A stretch of 64,000 bases of DNA from Lodderomyces elongisporus (taxonomy: Eukaryota; Ascomycota; Pichiomycetes; Serinales; Debaryomycetaceae), in NCBI RefSeq assembly GCF_030384665.1, contig NC_083676.1, forward strand, positions 558,001-622,000. Reading direction: 5' to 3'. The first letter of the stretch is position 1, and every line of letters starts with the position of its first letter. The position numbers and the translations under genes were made by a program. Positions 10,660 through 22,414 of this stretch are shown one piece after another. The notes under the pieces are model-generated. The model had not been told where the DNA came from. It ran no database searches and saw only the letters and a program-made list of their open reading frames with translations.

Positions 10660-12883
10660 ATGTCAGATGAAGAGCTTTTTTCAGAGGATTCTTATGAATT
10701 TGAGTTTGAAGAAGATGAAGATGGAGATGGAGATGACTCAGCTGGTCAATTTGATGGCTCTAACGACGAAGATGATCAAATTGAACAAGACGATATGAGC
10801 GTGGTATGTTAAGCCAATTTTTAGAACAGGAAAAAATGAATACAGACTTGTTGGTTTAATAATTTTAGTCTTTTGTTTTATGTTGTTTTATTATTTGTTA
10901 TTGGTCACAAAGTATCCACCTGAAAATAAAGCGAAATATACTAACATTGAAGAATAGGAAAATTTGTATTATACTGCCAAGGCTACTAAAGATGATGACC
11001 CACTTCTTGCAATTGGCAAATTTAAAAAGATCACGGAGATGGAATTGAAAGATTCAGAAGTTGAATGGCAGTTTCGATGTTATAAGCAGTTGATCAAATT
11101 GTCGTTTTCCGAGGGTGATTATGACGCGGCATTGTCTTGGCTAAAACATGTTTTGAGTTTGGCTCCAAATTTATCACAGGGGTATCTCGAAGAGTCACTC
11201 TCAAGAATGATTTCCAGGTACTCAAACATCTCAAATGCTGATTTTATTGAACAATTTTACAAGACTATTCTCGAGCAAAAAGAGTATATAAATGATCGGG
11301 TATGGTTGAAGATCAAAAGCAATCAACTTAGTTCATTGATCGATAGTGGCATTAATGATAAATATCATATTGGAAAAAGCGGTATTGACTCTGTTGAGTC
11401 CTTATTAAGAGAAATTCAGACAAAACTATTGCATGTTCCTGATGCTACACGCAAACTATTCAATCTCGAGATCATTGCAGCGGAAATGGAGTTTTTGTTC
11501 CAAACCAAAACGTTGGACCTTTTCAGAATGAACAGACTATATAAACAAAGCTTAAAGAGCACTACTGCTGTGACGCATCCAAAGATTGTTGGTATAATCA
11601 AAGAGTGTGGAGCCAAAGTGCATTTTTTTCGGCAAGATTACGAAAGAGCCAAATATGAATTTTACCAAAGTTTCAAAAGCTATGACGAAGCAGGTGGTTC
11701 TACCAATGAGAAAAAGAATAAGAACTTGAAATATCTTGCATTGTGCTCGCTATTGACTGATGATGAATTGGACCCTTTCCAGTCTCAAGAGACACAGACG
11801 TTTGCACTGAATAATCCAGACTTTGACAATCTCAAAAGTTTGATCCATGCGTATCATTCATTGTCTATACACGAGCTTCAGCTGGTGTTGAATAATGATC
11901 CACTATTTCGAACCGATGATATATTTGTACATGCTGCGATGCAATTGCAAAAGAATTTGAGGTTGAATTTGTTGCTGAAGCTTATTGCTGAGACAGATCA
12001 GCTAACTTTTGTTGATCTAATAGCAACGCTCGACTTGGATAGCTTTAGTGATCTTGAAGATCTTTTGTCAAAACTTGTAAGCCGGGGTCAACTTAAGGAT
12101 GTCAAAATTGATTACGTTAAGGGTATTATTTTTTCCAAAGATGTCTGTACCAACTTACTCAGACCAACTTCCGCGAGATCAATATATTATAATATTAAGT
12201 TTATTGACTCTCTTTGGGGTAGGGATCAGCCGAGGGTGACAAAAGCTGGAACAGAATCTAGAACCGAATCTGGATCTGGATTTGGATCTGGATTAGAAAC
12301 CGGATTAGAGAGTGGATTAGAGAGTGGATTGGAAGGGTCTGTTGAGCCAACTGATGAGATGATGCAAGTTGATAGTAATCCATCTTTGCTTTTTGCCACG
12401 GGCGAATTGGCTGGATCCTTTACTTCCTCGTCGCTAGCTAACAAACTTTTTTTCCTCATTGATCGACCCCAATCGCCACCAGATTGGTTTCCTGCAATAG
12501 AGAAGTGGTACACCTATGTCATGTCAGCGTTGCCAAAACCTTACAAGGTGCAAATGAGCCACAATGAACAGGTTGTTCAGGAACAACAAAAGTTTATTGC
12601 AGATAGCAACGCCGCAAAGGCTTCAGCAGCAGCACGCGGACAAGAGTTGGCAAATTTCAATACAGGTTTATTGAATTCTACGATAGGAGGAGTTGGCGAG
12701 AATGTTGGTGGAGGTGTTGGTACAGATACAGGAACAGGAACAGGAACAGGGACAAGAGATGACGGTTTCTTTGCTGGTAACAGCGGCAGTGGCGACAATA
12801 TTGATGATGAAGATGAATCCGAAATTACACTAGTCAAGCGTGTGGATTTATTAAAGACATGGGTTCAGACATTAACTAGTTAG
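10660..12883 (+). CDS. CSN2: COP9 signalosome subunit 2 (CSN2), two exons
   Basis: Exon 1 is 10660-10803 (48 codons, acidic MSDEELFSEDSYEFEFEED start) and exon 2 is 10958-12883, giving 689 residues. The join gives …MSV-ENLYYTAKATKDDDP, which aligns with the human CSN2 segment ENQYYNSKALKEDDP. Other matches are IIKECGAKVHF, FKSYDEAGG and the NPF/DPFQSQE-like stretch. The TPR-like helical repeats cover about 50-350 and the PCI domain about 360-460. The signalosome removes NEDD8/Rub1 from cullins, and CSN2 is the scaffold that contacts the cullin-RING ligase. The C-terminal 240 residues are odd: a Gly/Ser/Glu repeat (about 480-510), a short conserved-looking helix (IEKWYTYVMSALPKPYKV), then a Gly/Thr repeat. 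The 3' end is therefore longer than the roughly 440 residues usual elsewhere. Confidence 0.9.
10804..10957 (+). other. 154-nt spliceosomal intron of CSN2
   Basis: Canonical GTATGT donor at 10804, perfect TACTAAC branch point at 10939-10945 and TAG acceptor ending at 10957. The phase is 0, and splicing joins two in-frame CSN2 segments. Without splicing the frame stops at once (GTATGTTAA). Confidence 0.95.
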
Positions 12884-13436
12884 TTAGTTAGTAAAGTGTA
12901 GAAGATAAAGGTGGTTGTGGTGTTGGTGGTGAAAGTGATGAAAGAATATATATAGCTCCCGGTGAGCAACGCGCCTTATAAAAGTATATACAAGCAGCGT
13001 GTACCATCTGTCTATTAGATAAAGCTTTTGATTTCTGAAAAATAATAATGGTAGAAACTCTAGAGCAATACCAAGCATTTCGAATCGGTGTCTTCCAACT
13101 CTTGAATTGTTTGGTTTTTACTTCCGCTTCCTCCTCTTCCTCCTATTCTTCTTCTTCTTCATCATCATTATCATCATGAATAGCGTATGATAAAAAACTA
13201 TAGATGAATAAAGGCGGATTCCAAAAAAAAAATAGTTAAATAATAAAAAAAAGGAGAGAGAGAGAGATATTTTGGAGTGCAAGAAAAAAAAATCAGATAG
13301 TGCATCAACACGCGTCTCGAATAAATTTTTTACGAGCGAATAAAAATGAGTTTGGGAAAAAACTGCAAATAGAAAAGATGATTACATCAAGAAAAGAATC
13401 AAAATAAAATATAAAGTAAAGTGAAATACAAAGTCA

Positions 13437-13518
13437 AATAAGAAATAAGAAATAAGAAATAAGAAATAAGAAATAAGAAATAAGAAATAAGAAATAAGAA
13501 ATAAGAAATAAGAAATAA
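13437..13518. repeat. AGAAATA heptamer tandem array
   Basis: About eleven near-perfect copies of a 7-bp unit. Confidence 0.95.
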
Positions 13519-16251
13519 AATCTCTTGTTTTATGGGCACATAGAGACAGACATAGGTTCGAAGCATCAACCTCAATTGTCATACAACGAAATGTCGAGAG
13601 TGTTGTCTTGTGGGAAGAAGGAAAAGCTGGAGTGTCTCACAACAATCGTGCGGAGTTCAACAGCCAATTTGGAAGGGATAGTTGGGTATATTTTTGTATT
13701 TTTTGGCTAAATTTGTATATTGGAAGGACATCTCCTTACTTTATAAAAAAAAAAATAAGAAGGAGACTCAAAAACTTCTTTCTTGTAGTGTAGTATAAAC
13801 AACTCTACAAAGAATAGGAAAAAAAAACACCTTGTTCTATATTTTCCATTCAATGTGACCACATTGGTTAGAAATATATACTTATACATTGAAACGAGGT
13901 TGCGTCATCTTCGACACATTTGACAAAATAATCCCTTGCTTGAAATGGAGCCCTGAGCAATTTCAACAATTTGATATATAGTTTTGAAAACTATAGCATT
14001 TCTGGCATTTATCAAGAGTTTCAGGTTACTCATCTTTACTCTCATTTTTTTTGTTGCTTTGTATTCACTTTGATTCTGGATTCTAGACCTTTCGCCTCGT
14101 CGCCTCGTCGCCTCTCAATCTCAGTTTTTTTTTTTTTTACATTTTGACGGTTAGTAGCCAAGTACAATGTGAAGAAGAAGAAGAAGACAAGAGTTGGAAA
14201 CAAAAAAGAAAAAAAACAGAGAAACAAAGCAAAATGAATAAAAATGAAATAAAATAAAACTTGTGCCGTTACAATGTACATTTGCTTCAACATAGGTTTG
14301 TTCATGGAAGAGCTCGGTTCCAATAATGAAATTTTCAGGTCGGTGTTTTGCACCATCTTTCACTATTGGCTCCCCCTATTACATTAGTGTACTCCCAATA
14401 GAGAAGCATGCTGGCAGTGTGGTATCGCTATTATTTGTCCACTTTGGCATTGTGCAGATTGTTTATATAAAAGCAAATAGCAAAGACAAAGGAAAAAAAA
14501 AAAAAAAAACAAAGAAAAAGGAAAAGGAAAAGGAAAAGGAAAGGTTTTAACATAGTTTCATTATCATCTATATAAACTGTGCTTGTTCCACATTATCTAT
14601 TGTATCGCTGGAATTTAATTTGTATATATGGAAAAAAAAAAGGAATACCGACTGCCATGACGAGCTTTTTTTTCTTAGTTACCAGCATTTTATTAATTGT
14701 GAATGTTTTAGGGGAAGGCAGCTCATCTAACAAGCATTGGTATTTATAGATAAAAATAAAATATAGCACTCTGTAGATATAATTTGGTCGTCACAACAAC
14801 TTTTGTGTCAAACAAAACTTGTCAATTCAGATCTCGATCAGATGTTTTGGTTTCATTTTGGTTAGGACAGACACCCAAAATCACTTGAATTTTTTTGTTT
14901 TTTTTTCTTCATTTTAGATTATTTCACTTTCTCCTTCACTTTCTCTTCCTTTTCTTTTAAGCTAATTTCTTCTCTTTACGCATGTAATATAACTGCATAA
15001 GCGGAGTAGGCCTAACCTACGATATTTTTTGCGCTTGCGTTAATTAATTTTACTTTTGTATATATACATAGATACATTATCTAACTCCATTCCTAATGTT
15101 CAAAGGATGAAAGAAGAAGAAAAAGAATTACAAGTAGAACTATAGAAGAAATAAGCGGAGTGTATCGTTTTGTACCACACTTTTTCTTTCTCTTTTAAAA
15201 AACCTCCACGTCGACGATGTCGCTTCAACATATTATACCAAATCCTTTTTTTATTTTTATTTTTTTGCTAATCTATTCTATTAATTTTTTACTTTTTATT
15301 TTTCTTATTTGTTATTTGTTTGTTCATTTCTTCATTTCTTCATTTCTTCGTTTCTTCGTTTATTTGTTATCCAGAGTTATTCTCTTACTTTTTAACATCG
15401 TATGCTGTGGTAAACACGAAAAGTTATTTCTTCTTCTCAGCTACAGTGGAAGAATAGTTAAAGATGAAGGAAAACTAAATGGTTAGGGTAAAGATCAGAA
15501 AGAATGAAAGAAAAAATGAATGAAAGAAAGTAATGTATTCAACTATAGAGCGGATAAATATCTGTCACACGGGTTGGAGAACAGACATGAAAAGTGCAAG
15601 AAGAAAGTTGACTTTCTGATAGGTGATTGGTGTGTATAAAAGATCCGTCTCAATTACATTTCCTATTTGGGATTAAATTGTCCATTTTATTTTTTTTATT
15701 TTTTTTTTTCCTTTCCCCCCCCCCCCCCTCTCCCCTCTCCAATTGTCAATTCTCGATGTTCAGTTCAGTCGATTTCTTCTTGTTCAAAAAATCTATACTC
15801 CTCAGCAAAGTATTATTACACTACTGCAACTACAATCACCACTATCACTAGCAACATTACTGCACCACTGGGTAAAGCCACAATAGCTTATCTTTGTGTT
15901 TCTTCCCACTCCTTCTTTTCAACCAAGTTTTGTAGGTTAAGCTTCGTCTGCCTTCTCCTTTAAAGATTCATATATATATATATGTATATATACAGCATTA
16001 ACAATCTGTGTAAGTTTTTTCTTTTTTCCTTTAATTTTTTTTTTTTTGCTTTTTTGTCTTTTTTTTTTGGTTTCTTTTGAAATTCCCATATAAGTTCAAG
16101 CAAAAGAAGCAGAGGAAGCACCAACCAAACAACGCAACAGCAGTATCAAGAATAATCCTATATCATCGATAGTTATACTGTTGAAAATTGGGGAAATTAC
16201 TTCAAAAAAATAACAACTGAAAACTTTGAAAGAATTGGTAATTTAATTCAT

Positions 16252-16293
16252 TATATATATATATATATATCTTCCCACACACACACACACACA

Positions 16294-16335
<42 letters not shown>
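16252..16335. repeat. (TA)n followed by (CA)n microsatellite
   Basis: A TA run (16252-16270) is followed by a CA run (16276-16335) with two CAGACA interruptions, about 250 bp before the AT-hook gene start. Confidence 0.95.
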
Positions 16336-16336
<1 letters not shown>

Positions 16337-16581
16337 AAGCATACAAACATACAAACATATACCCCTGTTTCCATTTCTAATTATTTGCTTATCCCACGTT
16401 CGCTTCTTCTTCTCCCCCTTTTTCACCTTTTACCACGAGCTTCAGTGCTGAGATCGATTAAGTTGACATAATAACTCTCAATATTTACGAAGAGGAAAGA
16501 AAAAAATTCAAAGTTAAACATACACATTCCTTGAAAGCGAATGAAAGAAGAAGAATCGATACAGTTCAATTTTTAGTTTAC

Positions 16582-16995
16582 ATGTCTAACCAATTTTTAC
16601 CATCAGTGTTGTATGCTCCGAGTCTCGAGCATCAATTGCACACTCATCAGCAACCTGAAACTCGTCTGAACTCGAACTCGAACTTGAACTTGAACCTGAA
16701 TTTGAATTTGAATTTGAATTTGAATTTGAATCTGTACCCTGTTTCATCCAATCGACAACAATTTCCACCAGCTAAACCATTATTACCCCCTCATCAACCA
16801 ACACTCAATAGCGATCCATACCACGCCAATAGTTTCTACGCTCAGCAGAATAGTTACCAGTATCAGATGCAACAACAGCAGCTACAACGGGAGCAAGAGT
16901 TACAACAAGAGAAGCAGCGCCAACAATTGGGGCAAACGCCACAGTCTCATAAATCTCAACCTCACACACAAGCACAGGCACAGGCACAAACACAA

Positions 16996-17032
<37 letters not shown>

Positions 17033-19092
17033 GTTTTGTTCTTCCACAACCTACTCCAACTCCAAAAAGAAAGAGAGGCAGGCCACCAAAGAAGAACTCT
17101 TTTGCAGAGAGAATCACCACCACGGTAAATATCTCCGTCAACACTTCACCGCTACACGGCAGTCCTGCCGAGTCAAACTCCAACATGGCAGCCAAACAAG
17201 GCGCTCCAAATGTGTTTACACCCTTAATGCGAGTCAGTCCTAGCAACAAAGGTAAGAAGAAGAGAAAATACTCCTCGACATCCACGGTGTCCAACTCATC
17301 GCCAGTGATGAGCGTGAAAAGATCAAAGTCGTATACTTCAAACTCCGAAGCAACAGGACTGCTGCTAGCAACACCCTTGACTTCCCAAAGCACATACTTT
17401 CGACATTCAAATTCTAACTCCAGTTTAAATTCTTACCTTGTCGATAAGAAAGCATTGGACAATATGTCAAGGATCACACAGTCCCAAGGATACTATGGCA
17501 CCCCGCCTGCTACATCAAATACCCTTCACGAGGAAAATGCGAGGGTTGCTCTTGTGCCTGTCACTAGTACTGCTGCTACTGCTGCTGCTGCTGCTGCTGC
17601 TGCTGAGACTACCACTAATAATGATATTGTTAATGGTATTGCTACTAATACCAAAACAACACCATCAGCTACAACTTTATCGACAGTACCTGTTGCACCC
17701 ACTCATAGCAAGTCTATGTCATTACACTACCAGCAGAACACTGCTACAGACATGGCTCATGATAATTTAGAACCACGTTTTGCTCATGCACGCAGTTTTT
17801 CGGAGCAAAATACCAGAAACCTTTTGCCTCCTGTTTCATTAATGGGAGCATTTAACGAGCCTGTTGGTCGATCAACAGAGTCTCATAAGCTGACTCCAGG
17901 AACACAGCCAACACTGACATTGACACTGACACTGACACTGACACTGGCACTGGCACTGGCACTGGCAGGAGTTTTGACTGCCAAATCTGCGCCGATTTCA
18001 AGAAAACACTCGGAAGATTTCCTTTTACTGTTGACTGTAGACAAACTGGGTAAGGCGGTTTTTTCGACCAATGCATTTTCTTCTGAGAATTCTACTTTTG
18101 CAAACAAAAAAGAAACGGTCATTGACGATAAAGCCAAAAAAGATAACAATGTCGAAGACGAACACCAGAATGGTAAAAAGAAGTCGATCTTGGCGTATTC
18201 TTCTGATGACACAGAAGCTGTTGTTAACCATGGCCATTCAGCACCAAGGACGCCATTAAGGAGGCACAATTCTGATATTACAGGGTTAGCTACGCATCAG
18301 AAACTTGAATCGACACAACTCGCTTCGATTGACGAAATCATGTCCATAACAAATACACCAACAGCTCCTTCCTCGCAATCACAACCACAACCACAGCAAA
18401 ATACTCTGCTACAACCACCATCACAAACGTTGCCACAAACACCACGAGACCTCAATGGTATACATAATAGTAGCTTCTTATCAAATTTCTCAACTGGATT
18501 GACTCCGATGTTCAACCTTACGCCACAGTTTAACTCATTGATGAATTCAGTGATGAGCTTAAACTCCCCGCAGTACAAGAAACTCGGAGGAAGTCATAGC
18601 AACTACAATTTGATGATGAATCCATTTTTGGCAAATAACCAAGATTCTATTTCTTCGTCATCTTTGTCAATGTCTTTGCCTATGGGATCGTCGATTCCAG
18701 GATCTACAGTACAGTTGCCATTACCTGAATCGACTCCAATACTTCCTCCTCATCATCATCATCATCATCATCACCACCACCACCAAAGCGTAGGGTCTAC
18801 AGAGAAACAAAGAGAGGTTGACAATGAAGAAAATAACCGTGAAGTACTTGATCAACAACACATACTGCACCATCAACACCTGGATCAACCTGCGGAGCAC
18901 GAAGTATACCCGCAAGTGACAACCTTTCATGCCTACAGTGAAAATAGTGGCAATGCGCAACGATATGAAGCACGTTCAATAGATCTGAATGTTGATGACG
19001 CTACAGGAGGTGTGAGCGACCATGCAAACTCCTCGGATGAGTCTGGTGATGCGCGATTAGCGTTGAAAAGAGTGATGTATGAAGGAAAGTAA
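16582..19092 (+). CDS. AT-hook, low-complexity putative nuclear regulator
   Basis: 836 residues from the ATG at 16582 (MSNQFLPSVLYAPSLEH). The frame is open upstream but only with a TTG, so 16582 is the best start. A single AT-hook with flanking basic residues (KRKRGRPPKK, about residue 163) indicates minor-groove DNA binding. A second basic patch (GKKKRKYSS, about 230) may serve nuclear import. Many SP/TP sites (FTPLMRVSPS, TPLRRHNSD, TPMFNLTPQF) suggest CDK-type phosphorylation. Homopeptide-like tracts are Asn-Leu, Gln, Ala-Gln, Ala, Thr-Leu/Ala-Leu and a His run near 735. SP/TP-rich nuclear factors of the Ndd1 type are a possible comparison, but I see no diagnostic domain and give no symbol. 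The Thr/Ala-Leu tract is CTG-coded, so it would be Thr/Ala-Ser in a CUG-Ser yeast. Confidence 0.75.
17911..17968 (+). repeat. ACACTG/GCACTG coding hexamer repeat
   Basis: Tandem ACA-CTG then GCA-CTG codons in frame: eight CTG and one TTG. It reads as Thr-Leu/Ala-Leu by the standard code, or Thr-Ser/Ala-Ser if CUG is serine. Confidence 0.9.
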
Positions 19093-19701
19093 AGATTATT
19101 GGGGAACAGGGCGAAGATTTAAACTAGAAGATTTTTTTTTACACATTTAGATGATTAGTACGATGTAGAGGAAATAACCGTTTTCAATTCACAGACATTT
19201 GATTTTAGATATATATATATATTTCAGACCAATTTTTTAGGCAGGATCGAGATTTTTTTTTTCTCTTTCAATTTTTGCTCCATATACTAAAGTTCTTGAT
19301 CTTGTTGTTGAATTTGTACCAGAACTTCACTCTGCTTCTATCATATTTTCTCGTTTTAGCTTTAGCTTTTGCTTTTACTCTTGCTTTTACTCCATACTTG
19401 AAATCATCGTTTTAATGCTTTCGTATTTCAAGTTTCCATGATCTTTTGGTTTTATGGCGTTCTCTATGTCTGTGGTACTGCATATACTATCGCTCTTTAT
19501 AAGGTCGTGTAATTGGAAAATAAAAGGTTTTGTTTTTCTTTCTCTCTTTTGGAAGAAGATGAAAAAAAAAAAAGAAAAATTTTTCATCAGAACATCTTTT
19601 CATACTCCTACTTCTTTTTTTTTTTCCCTTCTTTTCTTCTTTTCTTCTTCCCTTTTCTTCTTTCTTTCTTTCACCATCTTATTCACGAATATCATTCAAC
19701 G
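19093..19701. other. RPL3 promoter and pyrimidine-rich leader
   Basis: This 609-bp region lies between the AT-hook gene and RPL3. The last 90 bp before the RPL3 ATG are almost pure pyrimidine (about 19605-19675), typical of highly expressed yeast ribosomal-protein leaders. A TATAAG-type element lies near 19498. I saw no clear Tbf1 or Rap1 site. Confidence 0.55.
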
Positions 19702-20871
19702 ATGTCTCACAGAAAATACGAAGCACCACGTCACGGTTCCTTGGGTTTCTTGCCAAGAAAGAGAGCTGCTAAGCAAAGAGGAAGAGTTAAGTCATTCCCA
19801 AAGGATGTTAAATCTAAGCCAGTTGCTTTGACTGCTTTCCTTGGTTACAAGGCTGGTATGACCACCATTGTTAGAGACTTGGACAGACCAGGTTCCAAGA
19901 TGCACAAGAGAGAAGTCGTTGAGGCTGCTACTGTTGTTGACACCCCACCATTGGTTATTGTTGGTGTTGTTGGTTACGTTGAAACTCCAAGAGGTTTAAG
20001 ATCATTGACCACTGTTTGGGCTGAACACTTGTCCGAAGAGATCAAGAGAAGATTCTACAAGAACTGGTACAAGTCAAAGAAGAAGGCTTTCACCAAGTAC
20101 TCTGCTAAGTATGCTTCTGACGCTAAGCAAATTGAAACTGAATTGGCTAGAATCAAGAAGTATGCTTCAGTTGTTAGAGTTTTGGCTCACACCCAAATCA
20201 AGAAGACTCCATTGTCTCAAAAGAAGGCTCACTTGGCTGAAATTCAAATCAACGGTGGTTCAATCTCTGACAAGGTTGACTGGGCTAAGGAACACTTTGA
20301 AAAGGAAGTTTCAGTTGACTCTGTCTTTGAGCAAAACGAGATGATTGATGTTATTGCTGTCACCAAGGGTCACGGTTTCGAGGGTGTTACCCACAGATGG
20401 GGTACCAAGAAGTTGCCAAGAAAGACCCACAGAGGTTTGCGTAAGGTTGCTTGTATTGGTGCTTGGCATCCAGCTAACGTTAACTGGACCGTTGCTAGAG
20501 CTGGTCAAAACGGTTACCACCACAGAACTTCTATCAACCACAAGGTTTACCGTGTTGGTAAAGGTGGTGATGAATCTAATGGTGCTACTGAGTTTGACAG
20601 AACTAAGAAGACTATTAACCCAATGGGTGGTTTCGTTAGATACGGTAACGTTAACAACGATTTCGTCTTGTTGAAGGGTTCTATCCCAGGTGTCAAGAAG
20701 AGAATTGTTACTTTGAGAAAATCATTGTACGTTGACACTTCAAGAAGAGCTTTGGAACAAGTTAACTTGAAATGGATTGACACTGCTTCAAGATTCGGTA
20801 AGGGTAGATTCCAAACCCCAGCTGAAAAGCACGCTTTCTTGGGTACCTTGAAGAAGGACTTGGAAAACTAA
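19702..20871 (+). CDS. RPL3: 60S ribosomal protein L3 (uL3)
   Basis: 389 residues, beginning [21 protein letters not shown], essentially the full length of yeast Rpl3. The upstream open frame (from a TTG at 19513) is pyrimidine-tract leader, not protein. The basic N-terminal extension, the W-finger tip Trp255 ([10 protein letters not shown]) and His243 (KTHRG, the 3-methylhistidine site in S. cerevisiae) are all in place. The protein lines the peptidyl-transferase region and coordinates aminoacyl-tRNA and elongation-factor binding. Codon use is strongly biased to preferred yeast codons (GGT, GCT, TTG, AGA, AAG) with no CTG seen in frame, as expected for very high expression. No intron is needed. 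Confidence 0.98.
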   Translation: MSHRKYEAPRHGSLGFLPRKRAAKQRGRVKSFPKDVKSKPVALTAFLGYKAGMTTIVRDLDRPGSKMHKREVVEAATVVDTPPLVIVGVVGYVETPRGLRSLTTVWAEHLSEEIKRRFYKNWYKSKKKAFTKYSAKYASDAKQIETELARIKKYASVVRVLAHTQIKKTPLSQKKAHLAEIQINGGSISDKVDWAKEHFEKEVSVDSVFEQNEMIDVIAVTKGHGFEGVTHRWGTKKLPRKTHRGLRKVACIGAWHPANVNWTVARAGQNGYHHRTSINHKVYRVGKGGDESNGATEFDRTKKTINPMGGFVRYGNVNNDFVLLKGSIPGVKKRIVTLRKSLYVDTSRRALEQVNLKWIDTASRFGKGRFQTPAEKHAFLGTLKKDLEN

Positions 20872-21226
20872 GTGTGACTGAGGTAATTTTATAGAGTATT
20901 TTTATTTTGTATAAATCTTTTCTATTCAAATTAAAACTGTCATCGTGTTGATTTTTTCTTTTCTTTTTTTTTTTCTTGTATTTTGTTTCTTTATATATTC
21001 CATTAATAAGCTAAAGAGGAATATGAAAGTAAGAAATTATAGGCTCAAAAGTTGCTTTCCATTATTGATATATAGTAGTTTATGAAGAGGTTATATACTT
21101 TTAAACCATAATCCATCATATATTTATTTATATGTATATTGAGTTCCACGCTTCTTATATTCTCATCTATATTGTGTATTATATATATATATATATTAAT
21201 GCTACATGTATATATGTAATCGGCGT

Positions 21227-21236
21227 ATCACGTGAT
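21227..21236. promoter_or_regulatory. E-box palindrome ATCACGTGAT
   Basis: A 10-bp perfect palindrome with a CACGTG core and the Cbf1 RTCACRTG consensus on both strands, 355 bp after the RPL3 stop and 1.18 kb before UTP15. Which gene it serves, if any, is unknown. Confidence 0.3.
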
Positions 21237-22047
21237 TATTTTTTTTTTACTAAAGAAGAATGCGAGAAAAAACGATGGAAAAATAAATAACCCACAAGGT
21301 TTTGATAAAATTGTCATGTAGTTGAGCCAAACAAGACTGTTAACAAAAATGTACAAATCTTATATACGTAGTAAGACCAAAGCATAATTGTGATTAGGAC
21401 ATTTACGTAGAGTATATGATTGATTTTGGAAAAAGCTTATATGATTTTTTTCCAAAGAGAATATAGAAAAATGAAAAAGTATAAAAGTATAAAAAAAAAG
21501 AAAAGAATTATACTAATCTTTTAGTTACTTTCGTGCCAAAAAAATTTACTCCCTGGTAAAAGGTGTAAAAACAATTATTGATAAACTGTGACAAACCAAA
21601 TCAAGTAATTCTGATAATCAGGATCATATTCCTTGAATAGTTGATGCTTATTATAATTACAGATTCCATTTTGTTTCTCGATAGGGAACCTTCTCCCTAT
21701 CTTCTTTTTTTTTTTTTCATTCTTTTGTCTTTTGTTTCACTCAGACTCGAAAGCTGGTGCTTATATACTCAGCCTGTGTGTTTACAAAGATATACTAGCA
21801 AGAAAATATAAATTTCAAAACAAGAAAAAATATTCCATAAAAAAAAAATGCTAGTAGCCAAAGCAACTCTTTGACAGATTCAACAAGGTCCAAACTGTTA
21901 CCCTATACTAATTTCAAGTACGGCAAAAATCTGTATTAGATGTCTAAGTTTTCATTCAAACTCGTTAACCACGTCCAAGTTTTGCAACCTTGCCCTTTTT
22001 TTTTTTTTCTTTTTTATTTTCTCTTCCTTGACTCTTGAAGCAATTTG

Positions 22048-22064
22048 CACACACACACTCACAC

Positions 22065-22119
<55 letters not shown>

Positions 22120-22160
22120 TACTTTACAATCCTACAACAACAACAACAACAACAACAACA
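22048..22160. repeat. (CA)n and (ACA)n microsatellites upstream of UTP15
   Basis: A CA repeat with a few CT/CG interruptions (22048-22120), then an ACA trinucleotide run (22133-22160). Confidence 0.95.
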
Positions 22161-22414
22161 TTAAGAGAGAAAAAAAAAATATAAAAAAAATAAAAATTTG
22201 TTGTAGTAAAAAACTCTGTAACTACCAGATTCTCAATTTTTGTGTCACTTCGCCATAATTTCCCTTTTGCGAAGACCATCGAAAATTTACATACTGCCTT
22301 TGAAAAGAAGGGACACTAGAACGGCTCTTTAATCACACAATATAAATACCCAATAATAATAATAATAATAAAAAAGAAACACATCTTTCAACATCTTACT
22401 GCCACATATATAAG

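Larger units (their letters stand above)
12884..16581. other. 3.7-kb intergenic region upstream of the AT-hook gene
   Basis: No credible coding sequence is present; the short ORFs are low-complexity. Contents include a 7-bp AGAAATA array, A- and T-runs, a TA-rich patch around 15968-15995, a C-run near 15716-15728, a (TA)n and (CA)n microsatellite, and a pyrimidine-rich segment at about 16380-16435. It must hold the CSN2 3' UTR and the AT-hook gene promoter and leader. No tRNA or other structured RNA was recognised. Confidence 0.55.
20872..22414. other. RPL3-UTP15 intergenic region
   Basis: 1.54 kb, AT-rich. It holds a (TA)n at 21178-21196, an E-box palindrome at 21227-21236, a (CA)n microsatellite at 22048-22120, an (ACA)n run at 22133-22160 and an (ATA)n run near 22352-22370 just before UTP15. 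TACTAAT motifs occur at about 21530 and 21907 without a convincing matching donor. No gene is seen. Confidence 0.55.

Noticed and set aside
13550..13570. GGTTCGA-like motif as tRNA B-box
   Set aside because: Followed by AGCATCAACC with no acceptor stem or A-box.
14042..14550. ORFs near 14.0-14.5 kb
   Set aside because: Poly-Lys/poly-Phe composition from A/T runs; no codon structure.
15217..15963. Ile/Phe/Leu-rich 'membrane' ORFs at 15.2-15.9 kb
   Set aside because: T-rich tract translations that only look like membrane helices.
16531..16581. Upstream extension of the AT-hook protein
   Set aside because: Would start on TTG; the first ATG is 16582.
19513..19701. N-terminal extension of RPL3 upstream of 19702
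   Set aside because: Begins with TTG and translates the pyrimidine-rich leader; the conserved RPL3 start is [12 protein letters not shown] at 19702.
22028..22258. His/Thr-rich ORF over the CA repeat
   Set aside because: Microsatellite translation.
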